From positions 261,444,255 to 261,508,254 of the forward strand of contig CM030362.1 of NCBI GenBank assembly GCA_017893485.1: a stretch of DNA of 64,000 bases, in the 5' to 3' direction. This document shows, piece after piece, positions 36,811 to 47,592 of the stretch. Position numbers and translations under genes: made by a program. The DNA comes from Hemerocallis citrina. Lineage: Eukaryota; Streptophyta; Magnoliopsida; Asparagales; Asphodelaceae. The notes beneath the pieces are model-generated. The model searched no databases. It was not told the DNA's origin and saw only the letters and a list, made by a program, of their open reading frames with translations. Numbering within the stretch: position 1 is the stretch's first letter; each line of letters starts with the position of its first letter.

Positions 36811-38443
36811 CTTAAGTTCACATCACATCTAAGCATGAATATGATCTTTACTTTCCCAAAATATAACTTAAAACAGCGAGAATATATTTTCATTCAATTC
36901 GTTTAAGTATCATTTGTAAAACGGTAAATTTTAAGTTAAAAAACTGTATTTCATGCTATTTGTAAAAATCATAGAAAATTTATACTTCACAAAACTTAGC
37001 GTTCTTTATATCAAACTGAAGGTATACAAGTCTACTTCAATTTTGTAATTATAAGTTTTCTCAAAATACTGTATCTATAATCTTGAATTCTTCAAAATAT
37101 ACAGTGGGGTCGAGATACTGAAATACTGCCACTGTATAGTCTTGTAAAATTCATATAAAATCCAATTCTTTGTGAAAATTTTATTTCATATACTTTTCTG
37201 AAAGCTTAACGAATCTACTACAATTTCTTACTTCTGACTTCTCTAAAATTATTTCATTTACAATGCTGAATTGATCAAAAACCGAAAGGTGCACAGATTT
37301 TCAGCAACCAGTCAACCACTAACCAGTTTTGAGTTTAGATTTTATTAAAATAGTAAAAGAGCTCCAAATCTTATGAAATTTTAAAGGGATGTTCCTGACA
37401 CATACAAGATGCTCCCCTAAAAGTTTTAGTTCTAGATTCCAACTATTTTATTAGATACGATTTTCTGATGTGCAAACAAAATTCAAAACAGTAACTTTTA
37501 TTGGCATGAATTAGTAACTTTGTGTACAAATCTATATTCATATCATTTAATCTAATCTTGATTTACTATCATGCAATCAAACAACATCCTCAACTTATTT
37601 TCATGACAATTTTTTAATTAGCATGCATTTTCATTCTAAATATCATCATTACAATTTAATCACTACTCATATGCATATCAATTTTATATATCAATTTACC
37701 TACACATGTATGATACTATAATTTAGAAAGTTCAAAAATACACCCACCTCAATGAATATTCTAATGCAGAAGAAGACTCCTAGAAGTTGCTCCTAGCTCC
37801 AAGAATGGGACTCCCTTCTCCTCCTAGTAAGCTCTCCTTCCAAGCAAGAACTCAACAACTCTCTCTCTTTCTTTTCCTCTCTTTCTCATCTGTTGTTTCT
37901 TTTGATCTTTGGTGCGAGATTATGAAGAAACTTGGGTGGTATTTATAGGGTTTGAGAAGACTCTTCTACTACTCAAATTAAGTGTTCAATTTCATAACCT
38001 ACATAACCCCCTTGACTAATTGCCCACTCCCCATAATTACACAAACTCCCAATCCTTCCTATTCTTATGCATGGCTAACTGTTCTTGTGACTTTTGGGTT
38101 GCACTACGTGCACGTGCAACCCACAAGCACACACTCTTATTTTTAGTTGTTATTTATTTGATTATACATGTTGCTTACATGACAAGTGTACAACTAATTG
38201 TAGGATTTTTCTTAGCGGGCTTCCTTTTGTGGGCTTGTTCAATTTTTTTTTAGTTAATTTATTTTAATGGGCTTATAGTCTTCTATTCGGCCTATGGGTC
38301 CTAATAGGCAACAAAAATAAATGAACGAAAATTATGCATAACTTTAAATAATCTTTAGAATGAAAATAATGAGATGAAATTGCACGTGCGTTACATGTGT
38401 AAAAAATGTATTAGTATTTAAAAATTTAATACGAGATGTTACA
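35405..38443 (-). repeat. Tekay-like element 5' LTR
   Basis: 3039 bp, TGTAACGCCCCGA at 35405 to GAGATGTTACA at 38443 (minus orientation). TATA box CTATAAATACC on the minus strand at about 37938-37948. Repeats of the GGAATACTGGGGAT type with CCGTGGATCATT at 35995-36260, and an (AT)n run. The right flank TTATT (38444-38448) is the expected target duplication, but the left partner is deleted. Confidence 0.88.
36740..36809. repeat. (AT)n microsatellite
   Basis: About 35 uninterrupted AT dinucleotides within the LTR. The Tyr/Ile frames on both strands here are artefacts. Confidence 0.97.
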
Positions 38444-38518
38444 TTATTAACATGATAGACGAATACAGTTAATTTTTATGGATAAATGAGTACAAATATT
38501 TATATAAAAATTGGACAC
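38444..38518. mobile_element. Insert X, right part
   Basis: 75 bp of AT-rich DNA between the Tekay-like LTR and resumed Tat A coding sequence, ending ATTGGACAC. It pairs with 24835-25605 through the 12-bp near-duplication. Confidence 0.5.
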
Positions 38519-38994
38519 ATCAAGGCACAAGCCTTAGTAGAATTTATAGTAGAGAGCACTATCCCCGACCCCAGCGAGGCAAGAGAGGAACCCTTGTTCT
38601 GGAAAGTGTACGTTGATGGGTCCTCCTGCGCTGACGGGAGCGAAGCAGGGGTCATCCTGACTGGCCCCGATGACTTCGTTCTTCAGTACTCGCTCCGCAT
38701 CAATTTTCAAGCATCAAACAATGAGGCAAAATATAAGGATCTCATAGTCGGTCTATGCCTGGTGCGCAAGGTCGGTGATCAGCGCGTCAAAGTATTCAGT
38801 GACTCACAGCTGGTGGTAAACCAAGTATCGAGGGAGTATGAGGCAAGAGATGATCGCATGGTCAAATATTTGGCCAAAGTCAAAAGAGCTGCTAGCTACT
38901 TTCCAAGAAGCAGAACTCCAGCGAATCCCTCGAGAGGAGAATGGGCTAGAAGATGTCCTCTCAAAGTTGGCTTCCTCTTTCCTCTAGGGGCTTG
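38519..38994 (+). pseudogene. Tat A second (archaeal-type) RNase H
   Basis: The frame resumes with HIKAQALVEFIVESTIPD, continuing the sequence broken at 24834. FWKVYVDGSSCADGSEAGVI, ASNNEAKYKDLI and KVFSDSQLVVNQV follow, with the acidic residues of the RNase H fold in place (D of YVDG, E of NEAKY, D of FSDS). A second RNase H between RT and integrase is a mark of the Tat lineage. A frameshift after 38890 garbles the end. Confidence 0.9.
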
Positions 38995-39965
38995 AATGTA
39001 CCATTTTGGTAGAAGTCTTTTTGAAACCCAGCATCGAGGAAGAAAGCCCCGAACTAATGGAGATACTACCCCTTGTACTCGGGGAGAATTGGATGAAGCC
39101 CCTGCTCGAGTTTCTCAAAGACGGAATCCTCCCTCCAAACCCTAAAGAGGCTAGAACAGTCAGAACAAGAGCCGAGCGATATACGCTCATCGAAGGGGTC
39201 ATGTACAAGCGCTCTTATACTCAAGTAGACGGCAGACCCTACTTGAGATTCCTCTCCCCCCCAGGAGGCCCAATACGCTCTAAAGGAGGTCCATAAAAGG
39301 ATAGGTGGCGCTCATTTGGGAGCAAGGTCCCTCGCCCACAAAATCTTGAATCATGGCTATTTCTGGCCACACTCCTTAGCGACGCCGAACAACACGTTCG
39401 CCAATGCACCCCCTATCAAAGTTCTCAACAATTTGGCATTTACCACAAGCACAGCTATCCTCCTTATTTAGTCTGATCCCTTTCGCAATGTAGGGAATGG
39501 ACTTGCTCGAACCCTTTCCTCCAATGCCTGGCCAGCTGAAGTTCCTCGTCGTAGCGATCAACTACTTCTCCAAATAAATTGAAGCCGAGCCTTTAGCAAC
39601 AATCACTGAGAACAGAGTCTAGCAGTTCTTTTGGAAGAACATCGTCTGCAAATTTGGTGTACCTTGAATCTTAGTAACGGACAATGGGACCCAATTCATG
39701 GGGGTAGCCTTCCGCAATTTCTGTGCGGACCTCGGTATCCAGCAACGATTCTCCTTAATATCCCACCTACAATCCAATGGTCAAGCAAAGAACGCCAATC
39801 AACAAATTCTCTCAGGCCTAAAGAAGAGACTCGACAAGTCTGCGAAGGGATTATGGGTCGAGCAATTCCCCAATGTGCTCTGAAGCTACCACACTACTAA
39901 GCAGAACCCAACAGGATAATCTCCTTTCAACCTTACTTACGGCTCAGAAGCTGTCACCCCAGCAG
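38995..39965 (+). pseudogene. Tat A integrase
   Basis: Linker LPLVLGENWMKPLLEFLKDG, RTRAERYTLIEGVMYKRS, degenerate zinc finger (HLGARSLAHKILNHGYFW), then the core GMDLLEPFPPMPGQ, LVTDNGTQFMGVAFRNFC and SNGQAKNANQQILSGLKKRL. The expected catalytic Glu of the GQAE motif reads Lys. Several in-frame stops and shifts occur. The frame ends at LTYGSEAVTPAGE, where sequence changes abruptly to the antisense ORF remnant at about 39960, so the C-terminal domain is deleted. Confidence 0.88.
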
Positions 39966-41140
39966 GAGAGATAGACGGATCAGGAGAGACAGGCAGGGTA
40001 GGAGGGGAAGATTCTAAGTTAACTATTGGAGTCATCACCACCGAAGCCTTCACGGCTTTGGCAGACGGCGGCCCCGAGGTCGTCCTCTTATTCTTTCTCC
40101 CATCAGGGGCCTTGTTGCCTACTCCCCCTCGGTTGAACAGCATCGCTCTGAAGTCCATGTCCGATGCCTCTACAAAGAGAAAAAACGAAGAGATGGGCAT
40201 ACGAAGAAAGTAAGCTTAAACTAAAGACATAGAAAAATATACGGAGCATACTGAGGTCGATCGGACTTAAACCCCCACCAAAGCGGACCTACTCGGTTAA
40301 ATCCTTCCAACCAAGGGGATCACGAGCAAGGAGCTTTGACACGACCGTTTTTTCCTCCGGAGTCAACACCGGCTCGGCCTTCGCCCACTTCGGCACCTCC
40401 TCCCTCCACCTCGTGGGAATATTCCACGGTGTGCTACCCCGGATCAAGAAATACATCTTCTTCCAAAACTTGATAGAATCGGGGTTGCTGATCAGCTTCA
40501 CACCCCAGCACGGCGATAAATAATACTGGTACTCCACCTTACTCTGTCGATGGATACGGTAGAGTCTTCGGAGAAGGGTGAGTTGAGGCGCAACCCCTAT
40601 CGCTTGGCACTAAAGAACAAAGCCGTTGACGTGCCTCCACATGTTTGGCATATATTGGACGGGGCTCAAACCGTACCACTGAAGTACTTCGGTCACGAAC
40701 GGAGGAAGAGGTAGACGAAGACAAGCATGGAACGCATCGAAGGGAAAAATGCATGTGTCGGAAGAGGTAGGCGAATAGGCTCAGAAACCCGAACCTAGGA
40801 GAAGGAGCCGAGTTCCTTCGGTATCAGGAAACTCTTGCAAAACTGTACCAAGTCCCTCTCCGTTAGCATGGAGGGTATGTCGTCAACTTCAGAATGTTCC
40901 CTCATCCTGCTCTCCTCGTACGAGGCCGACATCCCGTACACTACCTTCGCCAGAAGGTCATCGGAGTATTCTCGAACTCCTCCGAAGTTTGTCAAAGGAC
41001 CCGGAAGCCTGTCCAATGCCCCTACTCGCCTCTCCTTCTCCACTATCATCTCGGATGTCACCGACCCTACTACCCTCTTCCTTGTCCACTGTTGGGGCCA
41101 CTACCAACTGTCGATCCCTTTCATGGTCCGGAGGTCTCAT
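39940..41140 (-). pseudogene. Tat A antisense ORF remnant (gypsy-type transposon protein)
   Basis: On the strand opposite to Tat A pol. Exon 1 (41140-40252) reads MRPPDHERD, then after a frameshift GGVREYSDDLLAKVV, LTERDLVQFCKSFLIP, and after another shift CIFPFDAFHACLRLPLPPF, LSPVQYMPNMWRHVNGFVL (stop), YYLSPCWGVKLISNPDS and RDPLGWKDLTE. An intron with GT...AG ends lies at 40170-40251. Exon 2 begins EASDMDFRAML and runs into the integrase junction at about 39960. It is collinear with the intact gene at 60897-63299, including the intron position. The coiled-coil exon 3 is missing. Frame lesions near 40990 and 40790 and the stop near 40612 make it a pseudogene. Confidence 0.85.
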
Positions 41141-41477
41141 TCCCCCAAGAATCCCTAGATTTACCTTGATGTGACAGCTATGTTCGGAATAGATAGCCAG
41201 AAAACCAAACACCTGGCCGCGACCACTAGTAGAACCACCCAGCAGTGAAAGAAAAATTTCTAAGAGTCAGAAACAAAAATGAGGGAATGAAGGGGGGGTG
41301 AAAACTTACAGGGAATGAGGGGCATCGTTTGGGCTTCCAAGATCTTTAGGCCCCCGAAACCACTAGAAAAGCCCACGAGAGTCACAAATACTAAGCGACA
41401 GAACTCGTAAAGGCGGAATATCAAGCAGCGCCAAAGACCGATTGACCAGTCAACGATCAACAGCCAGATCTTATCTC
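41141..41477. other. Upstream region of the Tat A antisense ORF
   Basis: Contains AGCTGTCACATCAAGGTAAAT on the minus strand (about 41158-41180), corresponding to 'agctgtcacttcaaggtcagt' before the ATG in Tat B (about 60850-60870). The leader is therefore conserved, and a donor-like AAG/GT is kept. No clear TATA box is found here. Confidence 0.5.
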
Positions 41478-42480
41478 GAGATGCACGCTCGATCCAGATC
41501 GATGGCCTAGATCACGCCACGTCGCTCGGAACCAAAATCCAAGCAAATGTGTCACCGAGCATGAAAATGAGGCAAAACTCGGTCTCAAGATGAGTGCCCG
41601 ATCCAGATCGGCGGCCCAGATCACACCACATCACTCGGAACCAAAATCTGAGCAAACGTGTCACCGAGCATGAAAATGGGGTAAAACTCTGCCTCAAGTT
41701 GCGAGCCAGATCCAGATCGACGGTCCAGATCACGCCACACCACTAGGAACCAAAATCCGAGCAAACGTGTCACCGAGCATAAAAATGGGGGAAAACTCCG
41801 CCTCAAGGTGCATGCCTGATCCAGATCGACGACCCATATCGTGCCACATCGCTCGGAACCAAAATCCGAGCAAACGTGTCACCGAGCGTGAAAATGGGAA
41901 AAAAACCTCTTCCTCGATATGCGCACCTAATCCGGATGGACAGCCTAGATCACGTCATGTCGCTCGGAACCAAAATCAGAGCAAACATGGCACCGAGCGT
42001 GAAACTGAAAAAAAAATACTCCGCCTCGAGATGAGTGCTCGATCCAAATCGACGGTCCAGATTGCTCCACGTCGCTCGAAACCAAAATCCGAGGAAACGT
42101 GGCATCGAGCGTGAAAGTGGGGAAAATCACCGCCTCGAGATGCGCACCTGATCCATATCGACGTCTCAGATTGCGCCAAGTAGCTCAGAACCAAAATACG
42201 AGCAAACGTGGTGCCAAGCGTGAAAGTGGGAAAATCCTCGCCTCCCGATATGCGCTGGATCTAGATCAGACGCTTCAGATCGCGCCACGTCGCTCGGAAC
42301 CAAAATTCGAACAAACGTGGCACCGAGTGTCAAATTGGGAAACAGCCTTACCTCTCAATACGCGCTCGATCGGGATAACCCGCTTCAGATCGCGCCACGT
42401 CGATGATCATATCTGATCAGCCGTCTGATCATTCGGTAATGCGCGCTAAGTCGTGATCAATGCTCTAGATTGCGCCACGT
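41478..42480. repeat. Tat A 3' tandem array, 109-bp unit, about nine copies
   Basis: ACCAAAATCC-type blocks recur at 41531, 41640, 41749, 41858, 41969, 42081, 42190 and 42299 (spacing 109-112). Each unit has GATCCAGATCGACGG, CAGATCACGCCACGTCGCTC and GTGTCACCGAGCGTGAAAA. It lies between the antisense ORF and the 3' LTR. The short frames across it are repeat artefacts. Confidence 0.95.
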
Positions 42481-42922
42481 CGGTAATTAATTGATTAATT
42501 CTTTTATTTTAATTTATAAATCAAATTAATTATTTAAAAATTGTGAAAAATAATTTAAAATTCTAAAAAAATAATTAAAAATTCTAAAAATTAATTATAA
42601 ATTCGGGAAAAATATTTTTGAACTCCTGGAAAAATAATTATTAATTAGAATGATTAATTGATATTTTTTTGAAAATAGAGTGTTACTTTGTAAAATTGAA
42701 TAAATGATTCAAAAAATGATTAAAATTTTGGAAAAAATCATTGGAAGATCCAGAAGATCCCACAAACACATCTAAGTACATTGCAAGCTCAATTAAGCGC
42801 TGTTAAGCCCTGTGGGCGATTCTAAAGCTCCTAAGAACTCCGATAAAATCTCGTACGCCATTAAAACAAGAAAAATACTCCGCAAAGGCTGTTAAACTCA
42901 TTCTTCGGAAGTGGGGGGCTCG
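42481..42922 (+). other. Tat A AT-rich spacer and polypurine tract
   Basis: AT-rich non-coding DNA (42481-42760), then a short unique part, then GGAAGTGGGGGGCTCG (42907-42922) directly before the 3' LTR. This is the polypurine tract that primes plus-strand DNA. Tat B has the mirror of it at 58335-58347. Confidence 0.8.
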
Positions 42923-43523
42923 TGATATGGCTAAAAATGGGATTAAATCGAGACCATTCAAACCGGGCACGAATCTTAAAACTATCAGGGGTAAACAGTA
43001 ATTTCCACCACAAACGAGTCTGAAATGGGAACTGGGTCTTTCTTCAAAGCCCAGTAACCCGAAAACGGATCTGTCTTATTAGGGTATGGGTAGCAACTCG
43101 TTACAAACCAGCCCAAAAATTTAAAGAATAATTCAAATTCGTGATTATCTTTAAGAGGCAGGTTTAAACTGCCTCTCTTATCAAGAAATGAGTTTAAACT
43201 CTACATCTTATCCAAAAACACCGAGACATAGAGATATATGATTATCTCTAAACTGTCTCTTAAGGTGACTATAAATACCTCTCTTCCCCCCACCATAACA
43301 AGGTAATCAATATTTTTCCACAAAAGCGTTCTTTCATAATCTTCGTGATTACTGGCTTGAGCATCACCGGGATCCATCCGGGTGTATCGAACTCTATTGT
43401 AAGTTAACGGCAGCAGTGAGAAACATTCAAATGCCAGCCTAAAGTCAATAGGCTTGCCTTATTTGTTTCCAAAAGAATTCACAAATACATCTGTTTGCTC
43501 CCACACCAAAATCAGCAGCAACA
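42923..43523 (+). repeat. Tat A 3' LTR
   Basis: TGATATGG...CAGCAACA, 601 bp, collinear with 17193-17801 with scattered substitutions and small indels. The TATA box ACTATAAATACC is kept (about 43269-43280). Confidence 0.93.
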
Positions 43524-44089
43524 GTTAATAATAAAATCAAAAGCATGATTAGGAGATTCAAATCAAGAATTCCTAGTGATTAATCTTAAAAAGATTGTGT
43601 ATTAAGAAATAGTGATTTAATTTTTAAGAACTTTGGTATTAAGAAATATACTTGAAGTATAGACAAGCATGACAAAGGTTATATTAATTAAAAGAGCATT
43701 GAATATTACTAAAGTGAGTGGTTTGTAAACCAAGAAAGTGTCCACAATAATGCGATTGACAAATTATTATTGGATATTGTTTTAAGAAGTGAATACTTCA
43801 TAATTTATAAACATAAAGAGAATGGATAGAGAATAAATGAAGAATAATGAATGAGATGTTTATGTTGGGGTTAGATATAACCTAATTGATCTCTATAATG
43901 AGATGGTTGTTGGAAGCTAGAGGCTGAGCGAGACCCATAATTAGATATAGACCTAATCGAATCTCCTGGCGCAGGTAACAAGTCAGAATAAAGAAAATTG
44001 GGAAGTAGCCAGTATGGGCAAATATTCTCGTGTGTTGATTTAAGTCTTGTAAGGTAAGCTAGCTCTAGGTTGTGATGATTAAAATTAAA
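43524..44089 (+). repeat. Solo LTR piece 3
   Basis: AT-rich non-coding DNA of the solo LTR 1312-48508. 'ggtaagctagctctagg' (44053-44069) corresponds to reverse-complement sequence near 36330-36350 in the Tekay-like 5' LTR. It ends with TTAAA, the duplication of the next insertion. Confidence 0.65.
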
Positions 44090-47000
44090 TGTAACCCCAG
44101 TTGTCCATTTTCTCATATTTTGGATGTATTTATCTTTTTCCGGGTATTTATTCATATTGTATTCTTCTGTTCCTTTCAAACTATGTATTTGTTCTTCATT
44201 CTCAATAATCTATCTGTTTTACCTTTGTTTCAGTTTTGTGGCCTTGAATATATTTTTTTTCTTGATTCAATATTTCTGTCAAATTATTTGTCTCCGTTTG
44301 AGTTGCTTGATTCTAATTATATTGTCATGGCCTATTTATTTGTTAATTAAACCTACATCCTATTCTACCTCTTATTGAATCCCTCATATACCCAATAACT
44401 ACTAATACTCAACAGACCCTATTCTTTATTCTTAATGGGTTTTTTTAACCCAAATACCTCTTATTGAATCCCTCATATACCCAATAACTACTAATACTCA
44501 ACAGACCCTATTCTTTATTCATAATGGGTTTTTTTAACCCAAATACCCACCAACCCATTTCTACCCTAACCCTAATATCTCCTATATAATCCACTGTGAC
44601 AAAAACCCTAATCACCAAAAACCTACACAACCGCTTCATCCCATCAACCCACTCCCAATCATCCCTTTAACTCCTGCACCCTTCCTCTCACCTCTCCTCA
44701 ACCACCCGACCACCTACCTCCCATCTACCGACCACCCCCTGGTCGACCTCCCCCTGTCCTGTGCCCCCTCGACGCCAACGAAGCAGCAGACCGAGCGCCT
44801 TTATCCTCGGCGAAGCACCAACGAAGCACCAGCGCACCCTCCCTGTGCTGCCTCCTTCCGGCGCTGCGACAGATAGCCAGCAGAGACAACAGCGTTGTCG
44901 TGCCTCCACTCCCACAGTTGTTCCCTCCTCGCAGTGTACACCTCCACCACCCTGGCTGCCTTTGGCCTTGGTTATTGCCCTTGCGATTGATCTCAAGTGA
45001 TTGTGTTTGTGGTTTGTTCGTGGTTGTTCATATTCACTCATTCGCGTTATCGTGTTCATGCCCGGTGATCCGTTCCCGTTATTCTCATTCTCTCCGTTGG
45101 ATTCGTCATCAAATTCAAGGCAAGTAACTTGTATTTTTTTGTTGTATATACAAGTACTAAATACCGTCTGTAGTGTGGCTTTTGTATCTTGATTCGTTCT
45201 CATGAAAATTCCTTGATAGATCATGTCTCTATTTATTGTTTCATCTGTAGTCGTCATTCGTTACACACACGACATGAAATAACTTAGAAATAATCTAGAT
45301 TCTTGATACATGTTTGTATGTTGTTCCATGATGCATGATATGTTGTATGAATCTTGCATGCTTGGTGTGTTAGCCGTAATACCTCGTTGTAACTTTGTAA
45401 AATACCCCATACCATGTTGTTGGACATCTATTATACCATGCCTTGTGTTTTGTTTTAATTTTGATTTGTTGCATATGAACTATTTGTTTTAATACATGAA
45501 AAGATTTCTGTTTTTGCTGCTGCCCATTGTTGTTCAGTATTTTAGATCCTGTTGAGGTCAGTAAATCAAATTTATTTGTGAATATAAATCGTATATCTTG
45601 TTGTCAAATTTCCATAATTTCTGACATATCTCATTTTCGATTTGTGAGTTGTGAGTTATTGTTGTTTTACAACTGACGTGTTAAAATTTCTAGATTCGGT
45701 TTTTATGTAAATTCTGTAGAGTTATTGATTTTAATACTGATGATAAAGATAAAATTTGAATCTAATATTTTGCTGGGTATAACTAGACATGATTGGGGTT
45801 AACCCCAAGTTTTTTTGGATTTATTTGACGACATCTATAAACTATTCTATGCTTGTAAACAACTACTATACTTCCAGAAATTTCACGATGTTCAGTAAAG
45901 AACCACATTTTCTACCTGATTCTAGTTGCTGTTGATAAAAATTTTGTAAATACAAAATGTAGCCTGCTGTATCTATTTTACTACTCTTTTTACGGATTTG
46001 GATTTTGAGTTATACTTTGTAATCTATTGCTGTTTTAGTACTGTTGTGTCTAAAGTTTCAGATTTACAAAATTACTGTATCTTGTTGTTTTCTGTTTTTA
46101 TTTGGCTATATTATCTATGTTGGAATATTATGAAATTATATTTGTTGAACTAGACATACTAGAGAATACCCCAGATTTTTCTTGTATTTAATCAGTAAGT
46201 TTTTATGCCGTTTTCATGCTTGTGAATACAATCTTGTGATTGTTGGATGAACATATTTTCTGTGTATAATTCTGTTCTGAGCCTTGTTCCTGTGATTATT
46301 ATGTGACTTGTATATATGTGCTGAATTCGACCGAGAGTCTATTTTATAAAATTTCTGACGGATCCAGATTTACATATCCATGGCAACGGGAATCCCAGAT
46401 TTGGTACAGTACTGTCTTGCTGTCCATAACTAGAATTTTCGTTGTCTTAGTCTATTTTGAGGCATTCGTCATCCGTTCGTATCCTTTATTCAACTTGTAC
46501 TTGTTCCTTGTTGTCTCACCATGTTTCTTGACTTGTTTGTGCACGTCCATGCTTGCTTGAATAATAATAACAAGAAACTAAGCCGGGGTTAAAGGGAATG
46601 ATCTAATAGTGAAAAATATAGAAACGAGTACTAGGAAGGGGATCCATACATCCTACGTGATACTTGATACTTGATACTTGACACTGGCACACTTGACATG
46701 TGATACTTGATGCTTGATACTTGATACATGATTACTTGATACTTGTCCCTGAGTACACTGCCCTCTATGATCCACTATGAAATCTAAAACGTAACTTGTT
46801 TGAATGTAACAACCATATGGTATAAATTTGAGACGCATGAAGTGCTACCTAGATAGGACTAGATACAAGACTTGAAAACAACATGATCTCCTGACACTTG
46901 CTACTTGTTACTTGTACATGATACTTAATTACTTGACACTTGTTACTTGTTACTCGTTTACATACCACTTGACACTTGTTAGATGCCACTTGCATCCATT

Positions 47001-47592
47001 TACCTTGCCATGCTACTTGTTCTGTTCATGACTTAGAGTTAGTTGCTCTATTTTGCTGTTACATATTCTATGCTATACTTCCTTCCGCTGTTACTCGATA
47101 TTTGTCTATTTGTTTCCTTTTGTACTTGTTGCCTGCACTACAAGCGGCCTGAACTTGCATTGATGGACATTTTGTTTCTCTTTCCTTTTCCTGCAATTTG
47201 TTAAATTGTAGACTTTGGTGACCAGCTGCCCGATGGAGTAGGTGATCAAAGATTCTAGTTGACTGGAGTTCTTGCTATATTTATTTATTCTTGTTGGTTA
47301 TCTTGAATAATTATAATTCGTTACATGGATATTTGTATTGGATGTTTTGTCCTAGACATGTGTTTTGTTCTAGACTTGATTGTTTGAGATTCAGCATTCT
47401 TGCTTTCAAGTAATCTTGTTGACTAGATTGATTCAGTTATTCATGCGTGGTTGATTATTTTTTTGCATATCTATTGTTTATTCTTTTATATGTTGTAAAG
47501 ATCCTTACAGTTTATGAATGGTGAAAGCCATTCGCTGAACTTGTGTCGCATACTCGTATTCCGTATTCCTTTTTAAGAAGCGGGACATGACA
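44090..47592 (+). mobile_element. Solo LTR, 3.5 kb, plus orientation
   Basis: TGTAACCCCAG at 44090 to CGGGACATGACA at 47592 with a perfect 5-bp duplication TTAAA (44085-44089, 47593-47597). It is collinear with 20004-23123. A TATA-like CTATATAATCC lies at about 44583, some 490 bp in. An 89-bp direct duplication occupies 44367-44544. A C-rich exon-like block (44690-45125) follows, ending in 'aaggcaagtaac'. No internal region, so a solo LTR. The frames at 44688-45257 on either strand are not supported as genes. Confidence 0.9.
46655..46985. repeat. Degenerate (GATACTTG)n repeats in the solo LTR
   Basis: The octamer TGATACTTG/GACACTTG recurs many times at 46660-46755 and 46885-46985. Confidence 0.85.

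Larger units (their letters stand above)
25606..38443 (-). mobile_element. Tekay-like chromovirus, minus strand (whole span)
   Basis: A Ty3/gypsy element on the minus strand: 5' LTR 35405-38443, initiator-Met primer-binding site, a gag remnant, protease, RT, RNase H, integrase, chromodomain, polypurine tract, and a truncated 3' LTR 25606-26672. The chromodomain after integrase marks a chromovirus, and long LTRs starting TGTAACATC with an initiator-Met site suggest the Tekay/Del branch. It is interrupted by the solo LTR 27024-31654. Lesions include a missing gag capsid, several stops and frameshifts, and a changed RT active site. Confidence 0.88.
17193..43523 (+). mobile_element. Tat A: Ty3/gypsy Tat-type element (whole span with inserts)
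   Basis: A plus-strand LTR retrotransposon with LTRs 17193-17801 and 42923-43523, a TTGGCGCC primer-binding site, and gag, protease, RT, RNase H, a second RNase H and integrase in Tat order. Next come an antisense ORF remnant, a 109-bp tandem array, AT-rich DNA and a polypurine tract. Two insertions split it: 20004-23123 and 24835-38518. Reading frames contain many stops and shifts. A deletion joins the integrase end to the antisense ORF near 39960. The flanks CTTAA/GTTAA agree at 4 of 5 positions. Confidence 0.9.

Noticed and set aside
36703..36906. Tyr/Ile repeat proteins on either strand
   Set aside because: Translation of an (AT)n microsatellite.
44688..45257. 189-codon minus-strand frame in the solo LTR as a gene
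   Set aside because: It lies wholly inside an LTR with perfect target duplication. The equivalent region of the sister LTR 20004-23123 has different frames.
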